Source: Brevundimonas sp. SH203 (GTDB lineage Bacteria; Pseudomonadota; Alphaproteobacteria; Caulobacterales; Caulobacteraceae). Taken from it: a stretch of DNA of 64,000 nt. How positions within the stretch are numbered: the first letter of the stretch is position 1; the number at the start of each line of letters is the position of its first letter. Positions 17,560 through 26,987 of this stretch are shown one piece after another. The stretch is from contig NZ_BDMM01000003.1 in the NCBI RefSeq assembly GCF_002157625.1, positions 310,001 to 374,000 of the forward strand. The letters run 5' to 3'. The notes below the pieces were generated by a model, which had not been told where the DNA came from, made no database searches, and worked only from the letters and a program-made list of their open reading frames with translations. A program made the translations under genes and the position numbers.

Positions 17560-17913
17560 GTGGAAGACTATATCGTGCCGGTCAGCGAGGATGATCGGAT
17601 CAAGGCCGGGCTGGCCATCCATCTGGTCGCCGCGCGGACGGGGGCGCGGCCGTCGCAGATGATGGGCCGGGGCCGGATGCATCCGCGCACCGCCCGCCCC
17701 CGCTGGGTGGCCATGTATCTGTCGCACGTCGCCTTCGGCTGGACGCTGGAGCGGGTCAGCCACGTCTTCGGCGTCAACCGCGCCAGCGTCGGGGCCGCCT
17801 GCCGCTGGGTGGAGGACGAGCGGGACCGGCGCACCCTGGACGACCTGCTGAACGAGCTGGAGACCTGCATCCAGGCCCTGTATCAGCCGCCCGTCCTGGA
17901 CCTGGCCCGATGA
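17560..17913 (+). CDS. DnaA domain IV-like helix-turn-helix protein
   Basis: 117 residues from a GTG start preceded by GAGAGG. The segment from about residue 40 to 88 (RPRWVAMYLSHVAFGWTLE, RVSHVFGVNRASVGAACRWV) follows the pattern of the DnaA C-terminal DNA-binding domain, including the FGVNRASV turn in place of the DnaA FGGRDHSTV box-recognition helix. No AAA+ domain is present, so this is a stand-alone DNA-binding module. It is divergent from ctrA and overlaps the next gene (ATGA). A role in the cell cycle or replication control is inferred from its similarity and position. Confidence 0.75.
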   Translation: MEDYIVPVSEDDRIKAGLAIHLVAARTGARPSQMMGRGRMHPRTARPRWVAMYLSHVAFGWTLERVSHVFGVNRASVGAACRWVEDERDRRTLDDLLNELETCIQALYQPPVLDLAR

Positions 17914-18635
17914 GCCGGATCGTGGAGCGGGCGCGCAATCTGATGACCCGCCCCGGCGCCTGGCTGGCCCAGGACGGGGACGGCGCCTATGCCCTGCGGC
18001 TGTCGGCGGATCGGCGCAGCCGGGTCAGCCTGACGCTGAACGAGGCCGAGTTCCGCGCCCTGGTCGAGCGGCCCGGCCTGCGCGCCCGGCCCGGCGGCGG
18101 CTGGCAGGCGCGACCGGCCGGAGAGGCGGCGACGGCCTCGGCCCCGCCCGGTCGGCCGGGCGTCATCCTGGGCGAGCGCGACCTGATCCAGCCCGACGGG
18201 CGGGCGGCCAGACGCCCGGCCAATCTGGGCGAAAGCCCCATCGCCTGGCTGGCGCGGCGCAAGGACGTCTCGGGCCGCCCCTGGCTGACCCCGGCCGAGG
18301 CGGCGGCGGGCGAACGTCTGCGGCGCGAGGCCGAGTTCGCCCTGCGCGGCCCGTCCCTGACCATGCGCTGGGACGCCCTGCCGCAGAACGGATCGGGCGG
18401 CGCCGGAACCGCCGCGCGGCTGGAGCCCACCGACCGCGCCCTGTCGGCCTCGCGCCGGGTGGAGGCGGCCCTGGCGGCGGTCGGCCCGCGCCTGCGCCCG
18501 ATGCTGAGCCGCATCTGCATCCACGGCGACAGCCTGCAACTGGCCGAAACCGGCCTGGGCCTGCGTCGCCGCCAGGGCAAGACGGTGCTGAAACACGCGC
18601 TGCAGGCGCTGGCCGAACATTATGGGATCGGGTGA
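17910..18635 (+). CDS. DUF6456 domain protein
   Basis: 241 residues. The C-terminal region (NLGESPIAWLARRKDVSGRP, LTPAEAAAGERLRREAEFALRG, SRRVEAALAAVGPRLRPMLSRICIHGDSL) carries the DUF6456 signature of Alphaproteobacteria, often annotated as a helix-turn-helix regulator. The N-terminal part (ALRLSADRRSRVSLTLNEAEF) is a separate short module. The start ATG overlaps the stop of the DnaA-like gene, so both are translated together. Function not established; the pair is probably a small regulatory operon next to ctrA. Confidence 0.8.
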   Translation: MSRIVERARNLMTRPGAWLAQDGDGAYALRLSADRRSRVSLTLNEAEFRALVERPGLRARPGGGWQARPAGEAATASAPPGRPGVILGERDLIQPDGRAARRPANLGESPIAWLARRKDVSGRPWLTPAEAAAGERLRREAEFALRGPSLTMRWDALPQNGSGGAGTAARLEPTDRALSASRRVEAALAAVGPRLRPMLSRICIHGDSLQLAETGLGLRRRQGKTVLKHALQALAEHYGIG

Positions 18636-18651
18636 GGGGGGAGGGGTGAGG

Positions 18652-18743
18652 AGTGAAGGGTGAGTCGTGACACGTGAATGGCAGGCGAAGGACGACGGCA
18701 CGCGCCTACTCACGACTCACTATTCACCATTCACCCTTCACGC
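18652..18743. repeat. GTGA-rich inverted repeat between convergent genes
   Basis: A left arm rich in GTGAA/GTGAG units (18652-18681, containing GTGAAGGGTGA) is matched by a right arm (18709-18743) rich in TCACC/TTCAC. The right arm contains the sufE stop codon. It may act as a two-way transcription barrier between the DUF6456 gene and sufE. Confidence 0.6.
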
Positions 18744-19181
18744 GCTCCCCAGCGCCGCCTCCCTGATCCGACCCACCATGCTGTTCAGGCCGTTGGCGCG
18801 CTGGCGCGTCAGGGCCGAGGGCAGGCCCAGCCGGTCCAGCGCCGCCTTGGCGTCGAAGGCCAGGATCTCGGCGGGGGTGCGGCCGGAATACAGTTTCAGC
18901 AGCAGGGCGATATTGCCCTTGGACAGGGCGCTGTCGCTGTCGGCGGCGAACCACAGGCGGCCGTCCGCCGGGGTCACGGCCAGCCACACCTGGGCCGCGC
19001 AGCCCGGCACCTTGTTGGCCTCGATGCGGTCGCCATCGTCCAGCGGGGCCAGCCCCTTGCCCAGTTCGATCACATATTCGATCCGCTGCTCCCAATCGCC
19101 CAGCAGGTCGAAGTCGTCGGCCAGCTCGGCCAGGGTCTGGTCCAGACTGTCGGTCGGGGGCGTGCGGTCGCGCGTGGTCAT
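18738..19181 (-). CDS. sufE: Fe-S cluster assembly sulfur acceptor SufE
   Basis: 147 residues. SufE accepts persulfide sulfur from the SufS cysteine desulfurase and hands it on for Fe-S cluster assembly. The acceptor Cys 61 lies in NKVPGCAAQVW; flanking motifs LGDWEQRIEYVIELGK and FAADSDSALSKGNIALLLKL are intact. Start MTTRDRTPP is chosen; the 21-residue upstream extension is not family-like. It stands apart from any suf operon in this window. Its stop codon sits inside a GTGA-rich inverted repeat. Confidence 0.93.
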   Translation of the reverse strand: MTTRDRTPPTDSLDQTLAELADDFDLLGDWEQRIEYVIELGKGLAPLDDGDRIEANKVPGCAAQVWLAVTPADGRLWFAADSDSALSKGNIALLLKLYSGRTPAEILAFDAKAALDRLGLPSALTRQRANGLNSMVGRIREAALGSA

Positions 19182-19343
19182 GGCGGGCTGGATAGGCCGC
19201 CGGGGCGTTAACGACAACCGGCCGTTTTGTCCCCCGATATTCATGGTGAACGCCGCGACGGGGTTCGCCTGAGGGGGGAGCGGCCTCGCACCGACTCAAG
19301 GCGGCGACTAATCTGGGATCAGACAGAACACCGGCTCGACGGA

Positions 19344-21062
19344 TTGACACCTTCCACTCGCCATAACGTCCAGGACGACCCACGCCGCCCCCCGGACGAC
19401 GACCGTTCGGGCGCGCCGCTCGTGGCCCTGTGGCACGCCGTCTGGGCCGTGGCGGTCAGCGTGACGGCCCTGTCGGCCCAGATGGCGGGCGGGCTGCATA
19501 ACGGGCCGCTGGCGGCGCTGTTGATCATGGCCCTGCCCGGCGTGATGGGGGTGGCGCTGATGGTGCGCGACAGCCTGTCGCTGCGGCTGGCGATCATGGT
19601 CGGCTGGCTGGTCGCGGCGACGGCGGCGGCGGGCCTGACCGGGGGCGTCACCGGCGCCCTGCCCGGCCTGGTCATCCTGCCTCTGGCGGCGGGCGTGGCG
19701 CTGGATCACGAGCGGGACGGCCGCGACGGCCTGACCTGGCTGGGGGTGGGGGGCGTGCTGCTGCCCCTGCTCAGCGGCCTGACGTCCAGCTGGCTGAACG
19801 GGCCGGAGGCGCAAGGCCCGCTGCTGGCCGCCGCCTCGGCCTTCCTGGCCCTGGGCGCCGTCGGCTCGGCCCTGCGCCTGACCTGGGGCCAGCGTCGCCG
19901 CCGCCTGATCGAGGCGCAGGGCCAGGCCGAACGCACCGCCGCCCTGCTGCACGACCAGCCGGGCCTGACCCTGCTGCTGGAGCCGTCGGGCCATGCGGTC
20001 GCGACCTGGGGCGCCGCGCCGCCCGCCCTGTCCGTGCGCGCCCTGATCGACCAGGGCCTGGTGGCCAGCGCCCATGCGCCGGATCGGCCGGCCGTCTCCG
20101 CCGCCCTGTCGCGCGCCCTGTCGGGACAGCCGGCCGAGGTCCAGTTCAGCCCCCGCAGCGCCCTGGACCGCCGGGTCGTTCTGATCGTCGCCCCCTTCCG
20201 TCACGACGCCGCCGACCGCCCCCGCCTGATCGCCCAGGCGTTCGACGGCACCGCCCAGTTCGCCCGCGAACTGGGGCTGGAGACCGCCCGCGTCGAGGCC
20301 GAGGCCCAGTCCGCCGGCAAGACCCGTTTCCTGGCCAATATGAGCCACGAGCTGCGGACCCCCCTGAACGCCGTGCTGGGCTTCGCCGACATCATGCGCC
20401 AGCGGCTGTTCGGCCCCCTGCCCGACCGTTACGCCGGTTACGCCGACGCCATCCACCAGGCGGGGGGACACCTGCTGGACCTGATCAACGACGTGCTGGA
20501 CCTGTCCAAGATCGAGGCCGAACGCTATCAGCTGGCGCTCGCCGAGTTCGACGCCCGCGACGCCGTCTCGGCCGCCGTCGCCCTGGTCCGGCTGCAGGCC
20601 GACGACAAGGGCGTGGGCTTAGCCGCCGTCCTGTCGGCCGAGCCGCTGACGGTGCGCGCCGACGCCCGCGCCCTGAAGCAGATGGCGCTGAACCTCTTGT
20701 CCAATGCGGTGAAGTTCACCCCCGCCGGCGGCTCCGTCACCCTGACGCTGGACGCGGATGGCCCGGATCTGGAGCTGGCGGTGTCCGACACCGGCGTCGG
20801 CATCGCCCCCGAAGACCTGAAACGCCTGGGCCGCCCCTTCGAACAGGCCGGCGGCGCGGATCAGAAGGCCCAGGGCACGGGCCTGGGCCTGTCCCTGGTC
20901 CGCAGCCTGACCGAACTGCACGGCGGCCGCATGACCATCGACAGCACCCTGGGCGAAGGCGCGGCGGTGCTGATCCGGTTGCCGGTGATGGTGGTGGAGA
21001 CGACCGAGGCCGAGAAGGTTTCGCCGAGCGGTTCGCCGCAGCCGGCCGAAGCCGTTCCCTAA
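19344..21062 (+). CDS. Membrane sensor histidine kinase, DivJ-like
   Basis: About 572 residues from the TTG at 19344; GTG 19422 is an alternative and the frame opens back to 19227. About six membrane helices occupy the first 150 residues. A PAS-like region follows, then HisKA with the phospho-acceptor in FLANMSHELRTPLNAVLGFA and HATPase motifs NLLSNAVKFTP, DTGVGIAPEDL and GTGLGLSLVRSL. The phrase GFADIMRQRLFGPLPDRYAGYADAIH after the H-box and the total size resemble DivJ, the stalk-pole kinase that phosphorylates DivK in Caulobacter. This identity is suggested, not proved. It overlaps the convergent gene by 4 bases. Confidence 0.8.
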   Translation: MTPSTRHNVQDDPRRPPDDDRSGAPLVALWHAVWAVAVSVTALSAQMAGGLHNGPLAALLIMALPGVMGVALMVRDSLSLRLAIMVGWLVAATAAAGLTGGVTGALPGLVILPLAAGVALDHERDGRDGLTWLGVGGVLLPLLSGLTSSWLNGPEAQGPLLAAASAFLALGAVGSALRLTWGQRRRRLIEAQGQAERTAALLHDQPGLTLLLEPSGHAVATWGAAPPALSVRALIDQGLVASAHAPDRPAVSAALSRALSGQPAEVQFSPRSALDRRVVLIVAPFRHDAADRPRLIAQAFDGTAQFARELGLETARVEAEAQSAGKTRFLANMSHELRTPLNAVLGFADIMRQRLFGPLPDRYAGYADAIHQAGGHLLDLINDVLDLSKIEAERYQLALAEFDARDAVSAAVALVRLQADDKGVGLAAVLSAEPLTVRADARALKQMALNLLSNAVKFTPAGGSVTLTLDADGPDLELAVSDTGVGIAPEDLKRLGRPFEQAGGADQKAQGTGLGLSLVRSLTELHGGRMTIDSTLGEGAAVLIRLPVMVVETTEAEKVSPSGSPQPAEAVP

Positions 21063-21919
21063 ACCTGCCCCATCGCCAAAAACGCCCGGCCCGCCGCGAA
21101 GTCCCCGGCTTCGAAGGTGGAGCGGGCGATGCTGCCGTCGCGGAAGACGAATTCGACGGTGAAGACCTCGCGCGGGTCCAGACGCGACAGGGCGTCGGCG
21201 GCCTCGGCGGGGAAGACCCAGGCCTGGCCGGCGGCGCGGCCCTCGGCCAGCAGGGTGCGATCCGCCGCCTGAGTTCCGGCGGCCCAGAAGGCGCGGCGCT
21301 GGACCACAGGCGGCAGGCCCTGGGCCAGCCACGGGCGCGGCGCCACCTCGGTGTCGCGCATCACGATCCGCACCCCGGTCGGGCGCGACCGCCCCTGCCA
21401 GGACACGACGGCGGCCAGCTGGTCGGGCCGGGCCATGCCGCCCACCACCCCGAACCGCACCGGCGAGGCGCCGGTCACGGTGGCCTGCATCAGCCGCCAG
21501 GTCGGGCGGGAATAGGCGGCGCGGTCGGCGCTCCAGCCCCTGCGGTCGCCCGGAAACTGCATCCGCGTGGTGCGCGACCAGCCGGAAAAGGCGGTCTGCA
21601 CCCGTCCCTGAACCGTCTTCAGATCGGCCGAGCCGCACGGCGTCGTGACCGCCCGCGCCCGCGCCCGCTGGGCCGTCTCGGCCAGTTGCCGGTCGTTGGC
21701 GCCCGCGCGCAGGGCCGCGCCCCGCGCCTGATACGCCGCCGCCGTCAGCGCGGCCGTGAGCTGCGGCTCGAACAGGCCGCAGCGGTCGTTGGCGGCCAGC
21801 ACGAAGCTGCGCTCATAATAGCGGTCCTGCGGCGCGGCCATCGCCACGACGGGCGTCGCGGCGATCAGCAGGGCCGACATAAGGGCTTGGGTCCGCCGGG
21901 GGGAAAAGCCTATCCTCAT
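21059..21919 (-). CDS. Secreted protein of unknown function
   Basis: 286 residues with a clear signal peptide (RRTQALMSALLIAATPVVAMA, then APQDRYYERSF). One Cys pair (RCGLFEPQ and TPCGSADL) may form a disulfide. The N-terminal half is helical and Ala-rich, and the C-terminal half is beta-rich with EVFTVEFVFRDGSIARSTFE. No named family is recognised. It is convergent with the histidine kinase (4-base overlap) and divergent from the DUF1491 gene. Confidence 0.8.
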   Translation of the reverse strand: MRIGFSPRRTQALMSALLIAATPVVAMAAPQDRYYERSFVLAANDRCGLFEPQLTAALTAAAYQARGAALRAGANDRQLAETAQRARARAVTTPCGSADLKTVQGRVQTAFSGWSRTTRMQFPGDRRGWSADRAAYSRPTWRLMQATVTGASPVRFGVVGGMARPDQLAAVVSWQGRSRPTGVRIVMRDTEVAPRPWLAQGLPPVVQRRAFWAAGTQAADRTLLAEGRAAGQAWVFPAEAADALSRLDPREVFTVEFVFRDGSIARSTFEAGDFAAGRAFLAMGQV

Positions 21920-21974
21920 GCCCCGACCCTAGCCCGCCAGGGTTGGGGTTCCGTGTCCGAGCAGGGTTAGCGAA

Positions 21975-22304
21975 TTGCTTCTTTCCAGCGACCTGTGGGT
22001 CAGCGCCCTGATCCGCCGCGCCCAGATCGAGGGCGCCTACGCCACCGTGGTCAAAAAGGGCGACGACCGCGCCGGCTCGGTCATCGTCAAGGCCTACGAC
22101 ACCTCCACCCGCACCGCCCGCCTGTTCACCGAAGCCTTCGGCCCCGACGGCGACCGCCTGTGGATTCAGCCGGTCACCTCAGACAGCGAAAGCGAGCTGG
22201 ACGCCTATATCGCCCGCCAGCGCGGGTATGACCCGGACCTATGGGTGGTCGAGATCGAGGACAAGCAGGGGCGGCACTTCATCACGGAGACGGTGCAGGG
22301 GTAA
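21975..22304 (+). CDS. DUF1491 family protein
   Basis: 109 residues from a TTG start at 21975, with AGGG upstream. The sequence LWVSALIRRAQIEGAYATVV, then KGDDRAGSVIVKAYD and AYIARQRGYDPDLWVVEIED, matches the small alphaproteobacterial DUF1491 family. It is soluble with no signal peptide. Function unknown. It is the last core gene before the restriction-modification island. Confidence 0.88.
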   Translation: MLLSSDLWVSALIRRAQIEGAYATVVKKGDDRAGSVIVKAYDTSTRTARLFTEAFGPDGDRLWIQPVTSDSESELDAYIARQRGYDPDLWVVEIEDKQGRHFITETVQG

Positions 22305-22420
22305 GGCGATGCACTGACCGCCTTGCCTATGGTTGACCCGCATCTAACGCAAGGCGTCTATGCAACGTCCTGACGCCGGGCGGCTCTACCGCTTGCACGA
22401 TGTGTACATTACGCACTTCT

Positions 22421-22450
22421 GACCATTTCGGTGACGTCACCGAAATGGTC
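22421..22450. repeat. Perfect 30-bp palindrome, left edge of R-M island
   Basis: GACCATTTCGGTGAC followed immediately by its exact reverse complement, centred on GACGTC. It lies 24 bases before the vsr start codon, so it could be an operator for the island as well as a boundary. A degenerate copy marks the other edge at 24950-24979. Confidence 0.9.
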
Positions 22451-22473
22451 CATCATTGAGTTAAGGCGCCGTC

Positions 22474-22872
22474 ATGAAACCGCTCAATGCGCGAACCTCA
22501 TACGCCATGTCGAAAGTGCGCCAGAAAGGGACCGACGCAGAAGAAAGAGTGGCGTTTGCGTTGCGTGAGCTTGGAGTTCGCTATCGCCGAAACGTTAGGA
22601 GCCTTCCCGGAACTCCGGATTTTGCGAATAGAAAGCGAGGGTGGGTCATCCAAGTCCACGGCTGCTTCTGGCACGGTCACGACTGCAAGAGAGGAACGTT
22701 GCCAGCACACAATCGCGAAGCCTGGGAAGCCAAACTCGCGCGCAACAAAACTCGCGACATTGAAGTGGAGCAATCCCTCATCGCCCTCGGCCTAAACGTC
22801 GCCACGATATGGGAATGCGAGTTGAAAGACGTGGCTGCCCTCAAGAATCGGCTTAGTTCCTACGTCAGGTAG
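22474..22872 (+). CDS. vsr: Very short patch repair endonuclease (Vsr)
   Basis: 132 residues. Vsr nicks beside T:G mismatches that arise when 5-methylcytosine deaminates, protecting sites of a C5-methyltransferase. The start SYAMSKVRQKGTDAEERVAF, the catalytic region LPGTPDF (Asp 49) and VHGCFWHGHDC (His 62, Cys 64, His 67/69, Cys 71) and the zinc-binding WECEL are present. The next gene is a C5-methyltransferase, the expected partner. Codon use is clearly AT-richer than in neighbouring core genes. A second, unlinked Vsr-like gene lies at 57177-57608. Confidence 0.93.
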   Translation: MKPLNARTSYAMSKVRQKGTDAEERVAFALRELGVRYRRNVRSLPGTPDFANRKRGWVIQVHGCFWHGHDCKRGTLPAHNREAWEAKLARNKTRDIEVEQSLIALGLNVATIWECELKDVAALKNRLSSYVR

Positions 22873-22969
22873 TAGGCATCGCTTTACCTACCATCTGTAG
22901 ATGGCAGGCAGTTGACACGCGAATCATGTTCGCGTTTTGTTTTCTGCATTAACCGCAGCGGGACTCAGC

Positions 22970-24037
22970 ATGACATTGCGCGTGATCGATCTGTTCAGCG
23001 GCGCAGGCGGCATGAGCCTAGGCTTCTGCGACAAACAGTTCTGCGGCGGTTTCAAAACCGTACTCGCCATCGACAACGATGCGGCGGCCGTGAAAACGCA
23101 CGAACTCAATTTTCCTGGACGGGCCGTCCAAGCCAATATCGAGGAATGGCTCCTTCACAACGAGGTGCCGAAGGCCGACGTCGTAATCGGCGGCCCTCCG
23201 TGCCAAGGGTTCAGCCTACTGAACAAGAAGCGCGACGGCGATGCCCGCCGAGCACTGTGGGAGCCGTTTATCGAGATTGCTGAGCGCTCCGGCGCCCGCG
23301 TGTTCGTCATGGAGAACGTAGCCGAACTCTTCCGATCGCCCGAGCGTCAGTTGATCGAGGCGAAGGCTCGCCAGCATGGATTTCAAACCCAGGCGGCGAT
23401 CGTCAATGCAGCCGATTATGGCGCTCCTCAGACGCGGAAACGGACGATCATTCTCGGCTGGCGACAAGCTTTCAATCTGCCGAATTTCCCGCCGCTGCCG
23501 TCACACGCTGATCCGAAGCTGAAATCAAATCTGCCGCGCTGGCGAACGGTTCGCGACGTCATCGCCGACCTTCCGATGGAAACGCTAGGCACGGAGATCG
23601 GCTCGCGGCCGACACTGAACCTCCACTTCGGCAGGACTCCGACTGAGAAGAGCCTGCAAAGATACAAGGCCGTTCCGCCAGGCGGAAATCGTTTCGACCT
23701 GCAGGCAAACCGGCCGGACATCACCCCGGACTGCTGGATTAGAAAGACGAGCGGTGGAACCGACCTGTTCGGCCGCCTTTGGTGGGATCGCCCGTCGGTC
23801 ACGATACGCACCGAATTCTACAAGCCGGAGAAGGGTCGCTACTTACACCCAGAAGCGAACCGTCCGATCAGCCACCGCGAAGCAGCCCGACTGATGGGGT
23901 TCCCAGACAGCTTCAAATTTTATGGGACCAAAGTCGAGGTCGCTCGCCAAATAGGCAATGCCGTCCCCCCAAACTTGGCTGGGGCCTTGGCTCAGACCGT
24001 AAAGGCAATCTTGGTCCCGCAGCAACTTGCCGCTTAG
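22970..24037 (+). CDS. DNA (cytosine-5-) methyltransferase
   Basis: 355 residues. The ordered C5-methyltransferase motifs are present: I (IDLFSGAGGMSLGF, 6-19), IV with catalytic Cys 78 (GGPPCQGFS), VI (MENV, 114-117), VIII (APQTRKRTIILG) and X (RQIGNAVPP). The target-recognition region (about 200-290) is diverged, so the site cannot be read, but the adjacent NaeI-like nuclease suggests GCCGGC. ATG 22970 opens exactly at the family start; an upstream in-frame codon at 22937 is rejected. It lies 97 bases after vsr and 23 bases before the nuclease, protecting the host DNA from that nuclease. Confidence 0.95.
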   Translation: MTLRVIDLFSGAGGMSLGFCDKQFCGGFKTVLAIDNDAAAVKTHELNFPGRAVQANIEEWLLHNEVPKADVVIGGPPCQGFSLLNKKRDGDARRALWEPFIEIAERSGARVFVMENVAELFRSPERQLIEAKARQHGFQTQAAIVNAADYGAPQTRKRTIILGWRQAFNLPNFPPLPSHADPKLKSNLPRWRTVRDVIADLPMETLGTEIGSRPTLNLHFGRTPTEKSLQRYKAVPPGGNRFDLQANRPDITPDCWIRKTSGGTDLFGRLWWDRPSVTIRTEFYKPEKGRYLHPEANRPISHREAARLMGFPDSFKFYGTKVEVARQIGNAVPPNLAGALAQTVKAILVPQQLAA

Positions 24038-24060
24038 CGGACGGCTAATAAACTCACCGG

Positions 24061-24936
24061 ATGATGTGGGGCATGTCTCACATCAACCTCACCAACGATT
24101 CGGCGCTCCTCCGGTATTTGGCGAGCGTCCTCCGACGCTCGGTTTTAGACCCGGATGGCATCGAGGGAGCAACTGCTCAGTTAATCCGTCGCGCGGTCGA
24201 CGAGGTCATCGACGCTCCGCGCACCAAGAGGTTGGTTCTTGCTGAATGCGAGAAAACCGAAAAAACCTACCTCGGCACTAAGATCGAGATTTTATTCAGG
24301 GATGCCATAGGCCAGCCCAAGGGCGAATTCTTGGACCTGAACTTGGGCGGTATCGACACCGATATTAAGCACTCAATCGGCACCGCTTGGATGATTCCAA
24401 AGGAGGCCATCGGTAAGCCGTGTGTTCTGATCACCGAGAACGAACTCACCGCACGGTTTAGCTTGGGCTTGGTGGTTTGCAGACCTGAGAATTTGACGTC
24501 AGGTGGCAATAGGGACCAGAAGTTGCAGATCTCTGCGTTTGGCAGAAGTCAGATTCTCTGGATAGCGTCGAATATGCCTTACCCGCGAAATATCTGGCAG
24601 GGGTTTGATCCCGAGCTTCTCGCTCTAATCAACTCTCATCGCGGAGGCTCGGCTAGGGTCGCAGAACTCTTTCGTAATGTTCAAAACACGCCGATACCGA
24701 GATCCGCGATCCCCGCGATTGCGCCGCAACTCGATCCGTTGAAGCGGGTGCGAAAAAACGGAGGGGCCCGGGATATTCTGCGCCCTGAAGGCATTGCCAT
24801 TCTCTGGGGACGTAAGGACCGAGAGACCATCTCAGAGCTGGGTCTAGGGCCCGTGCTCTCAGATGAGTTCATAAGCGTCGAACCGGATAACGAACACGAT
24901 CTGAGCATTCTCCGTCGCGAGGACCATCTCGACTGA
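24061..24936 (+). CDS. NaeI-like type II restriction endonuclease
   Basis: 291 residues (287 from the Met at 24073). Three acidic residues and a Lys, Glu 76 (TKIEILF), Asp 92 (FLDLNL), Asp 101 and Lys 103 (DTDIKHS), have spacings of 16, 9 and 2. These are exactly the spacings of the NaeI active site (Glu 70, Asp 86, Asp 95, Lys 97). NaeI is a type IIE enzyme that cuts GCCGGC after binding a second site with its C-terminal Topo/CAP-like domain; this protein is of similar size. The neighbouring methyltransferase and Vsr support the role. Cleavage specificity is inferred. Confidence 0.82.
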   Translation: MMWGMSHINLTNDSALLRYLASVLRRSVLDPDGIEGATAQLIRRAVDEVIDAPRTKRLVLAECEKTEKTYLGTKIEILFRDAIGQPKGEFLDLNLGGIDTDIKHSIGTAWMIPKEAIGKPCVLITENELTARFSLGLVVCRPENLTSGGNRDQKLQISAFGRSQILWIASNMPYPRNIWQGFDPELLALINSHRGGSARVAELFRNVQNTPIPRSAIPAIAPQLDPLKRVRKNGGARDILRPEGIAILWGRKDRETISELGLGPVLSDEFISVEPDNEHDLSILRREDHLD

Positions 24937-24949
24937 CCGTCCCAGCACA

Positions 24950-24979
24950 GATCATTCCGGTGACTTCACCCAAATGATC
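24950..24979. repeat. Degenerate copy of the island palindrome, right edge
   Basis: Matches the 22421-22450 palindrome at 25 of 30 positions in the same phase (GATCATTCCGGTGAC then TTCACCCAAATGATC). Two of the changes (positions 3 and 28) are compensatory and keep the pairing. It ends 4 bases from the lepA stop codon. Confidence 0.85.
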
Positions 24980-24983
24980 GCCC

Positions 24984-26792
<1,809 letters not shown>

Positions 26793-26987
26793 CCGCGCGC
26801 CCCTATCATGCGTAAGCACTCGGGGCCAGTCGCACGGCCGATCTGTCGCGCGTCGGGCCGCATTACGGCTTTGCAACAAACCACTTCCGCGTTTGAGAAC
26901 GGCTCTCGAACACGGTATGGATCGACCCCTTTCTCTCGACCGGCGCGAGCCGGCGATACGCTTCGCCTGCATCCGAGGAATTCCCCC

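Larger units (their letters stand above)
22421..24979 (+). mobile_element. NaeI-like restriction-modification island with Vsr
   Basis: A 2.56-kb block of three same-strand genes (vsr, C5-methyltransferase, NaeI-like endonuclease) sits between the core genes DUF1491 and lepA. It is visibly less GC-rich than the surroundings and uses A/T-ending codons freely. Related 30-bp palindromic sequences stand at both outer ends (22421-22450 and 24950-24979, 25 of 30 bases identical). No integrase is present. Acquisition as a unit is inferred. Confidence 0.75.

Noticed and set aside
19344..19372. TTGACA at 19344 as a -35 promoter element
   Set aside because: No matching -10 at normal spacing is clear, and the same TTG is a plausible start codon of the histidine kinase. 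Left undecided.
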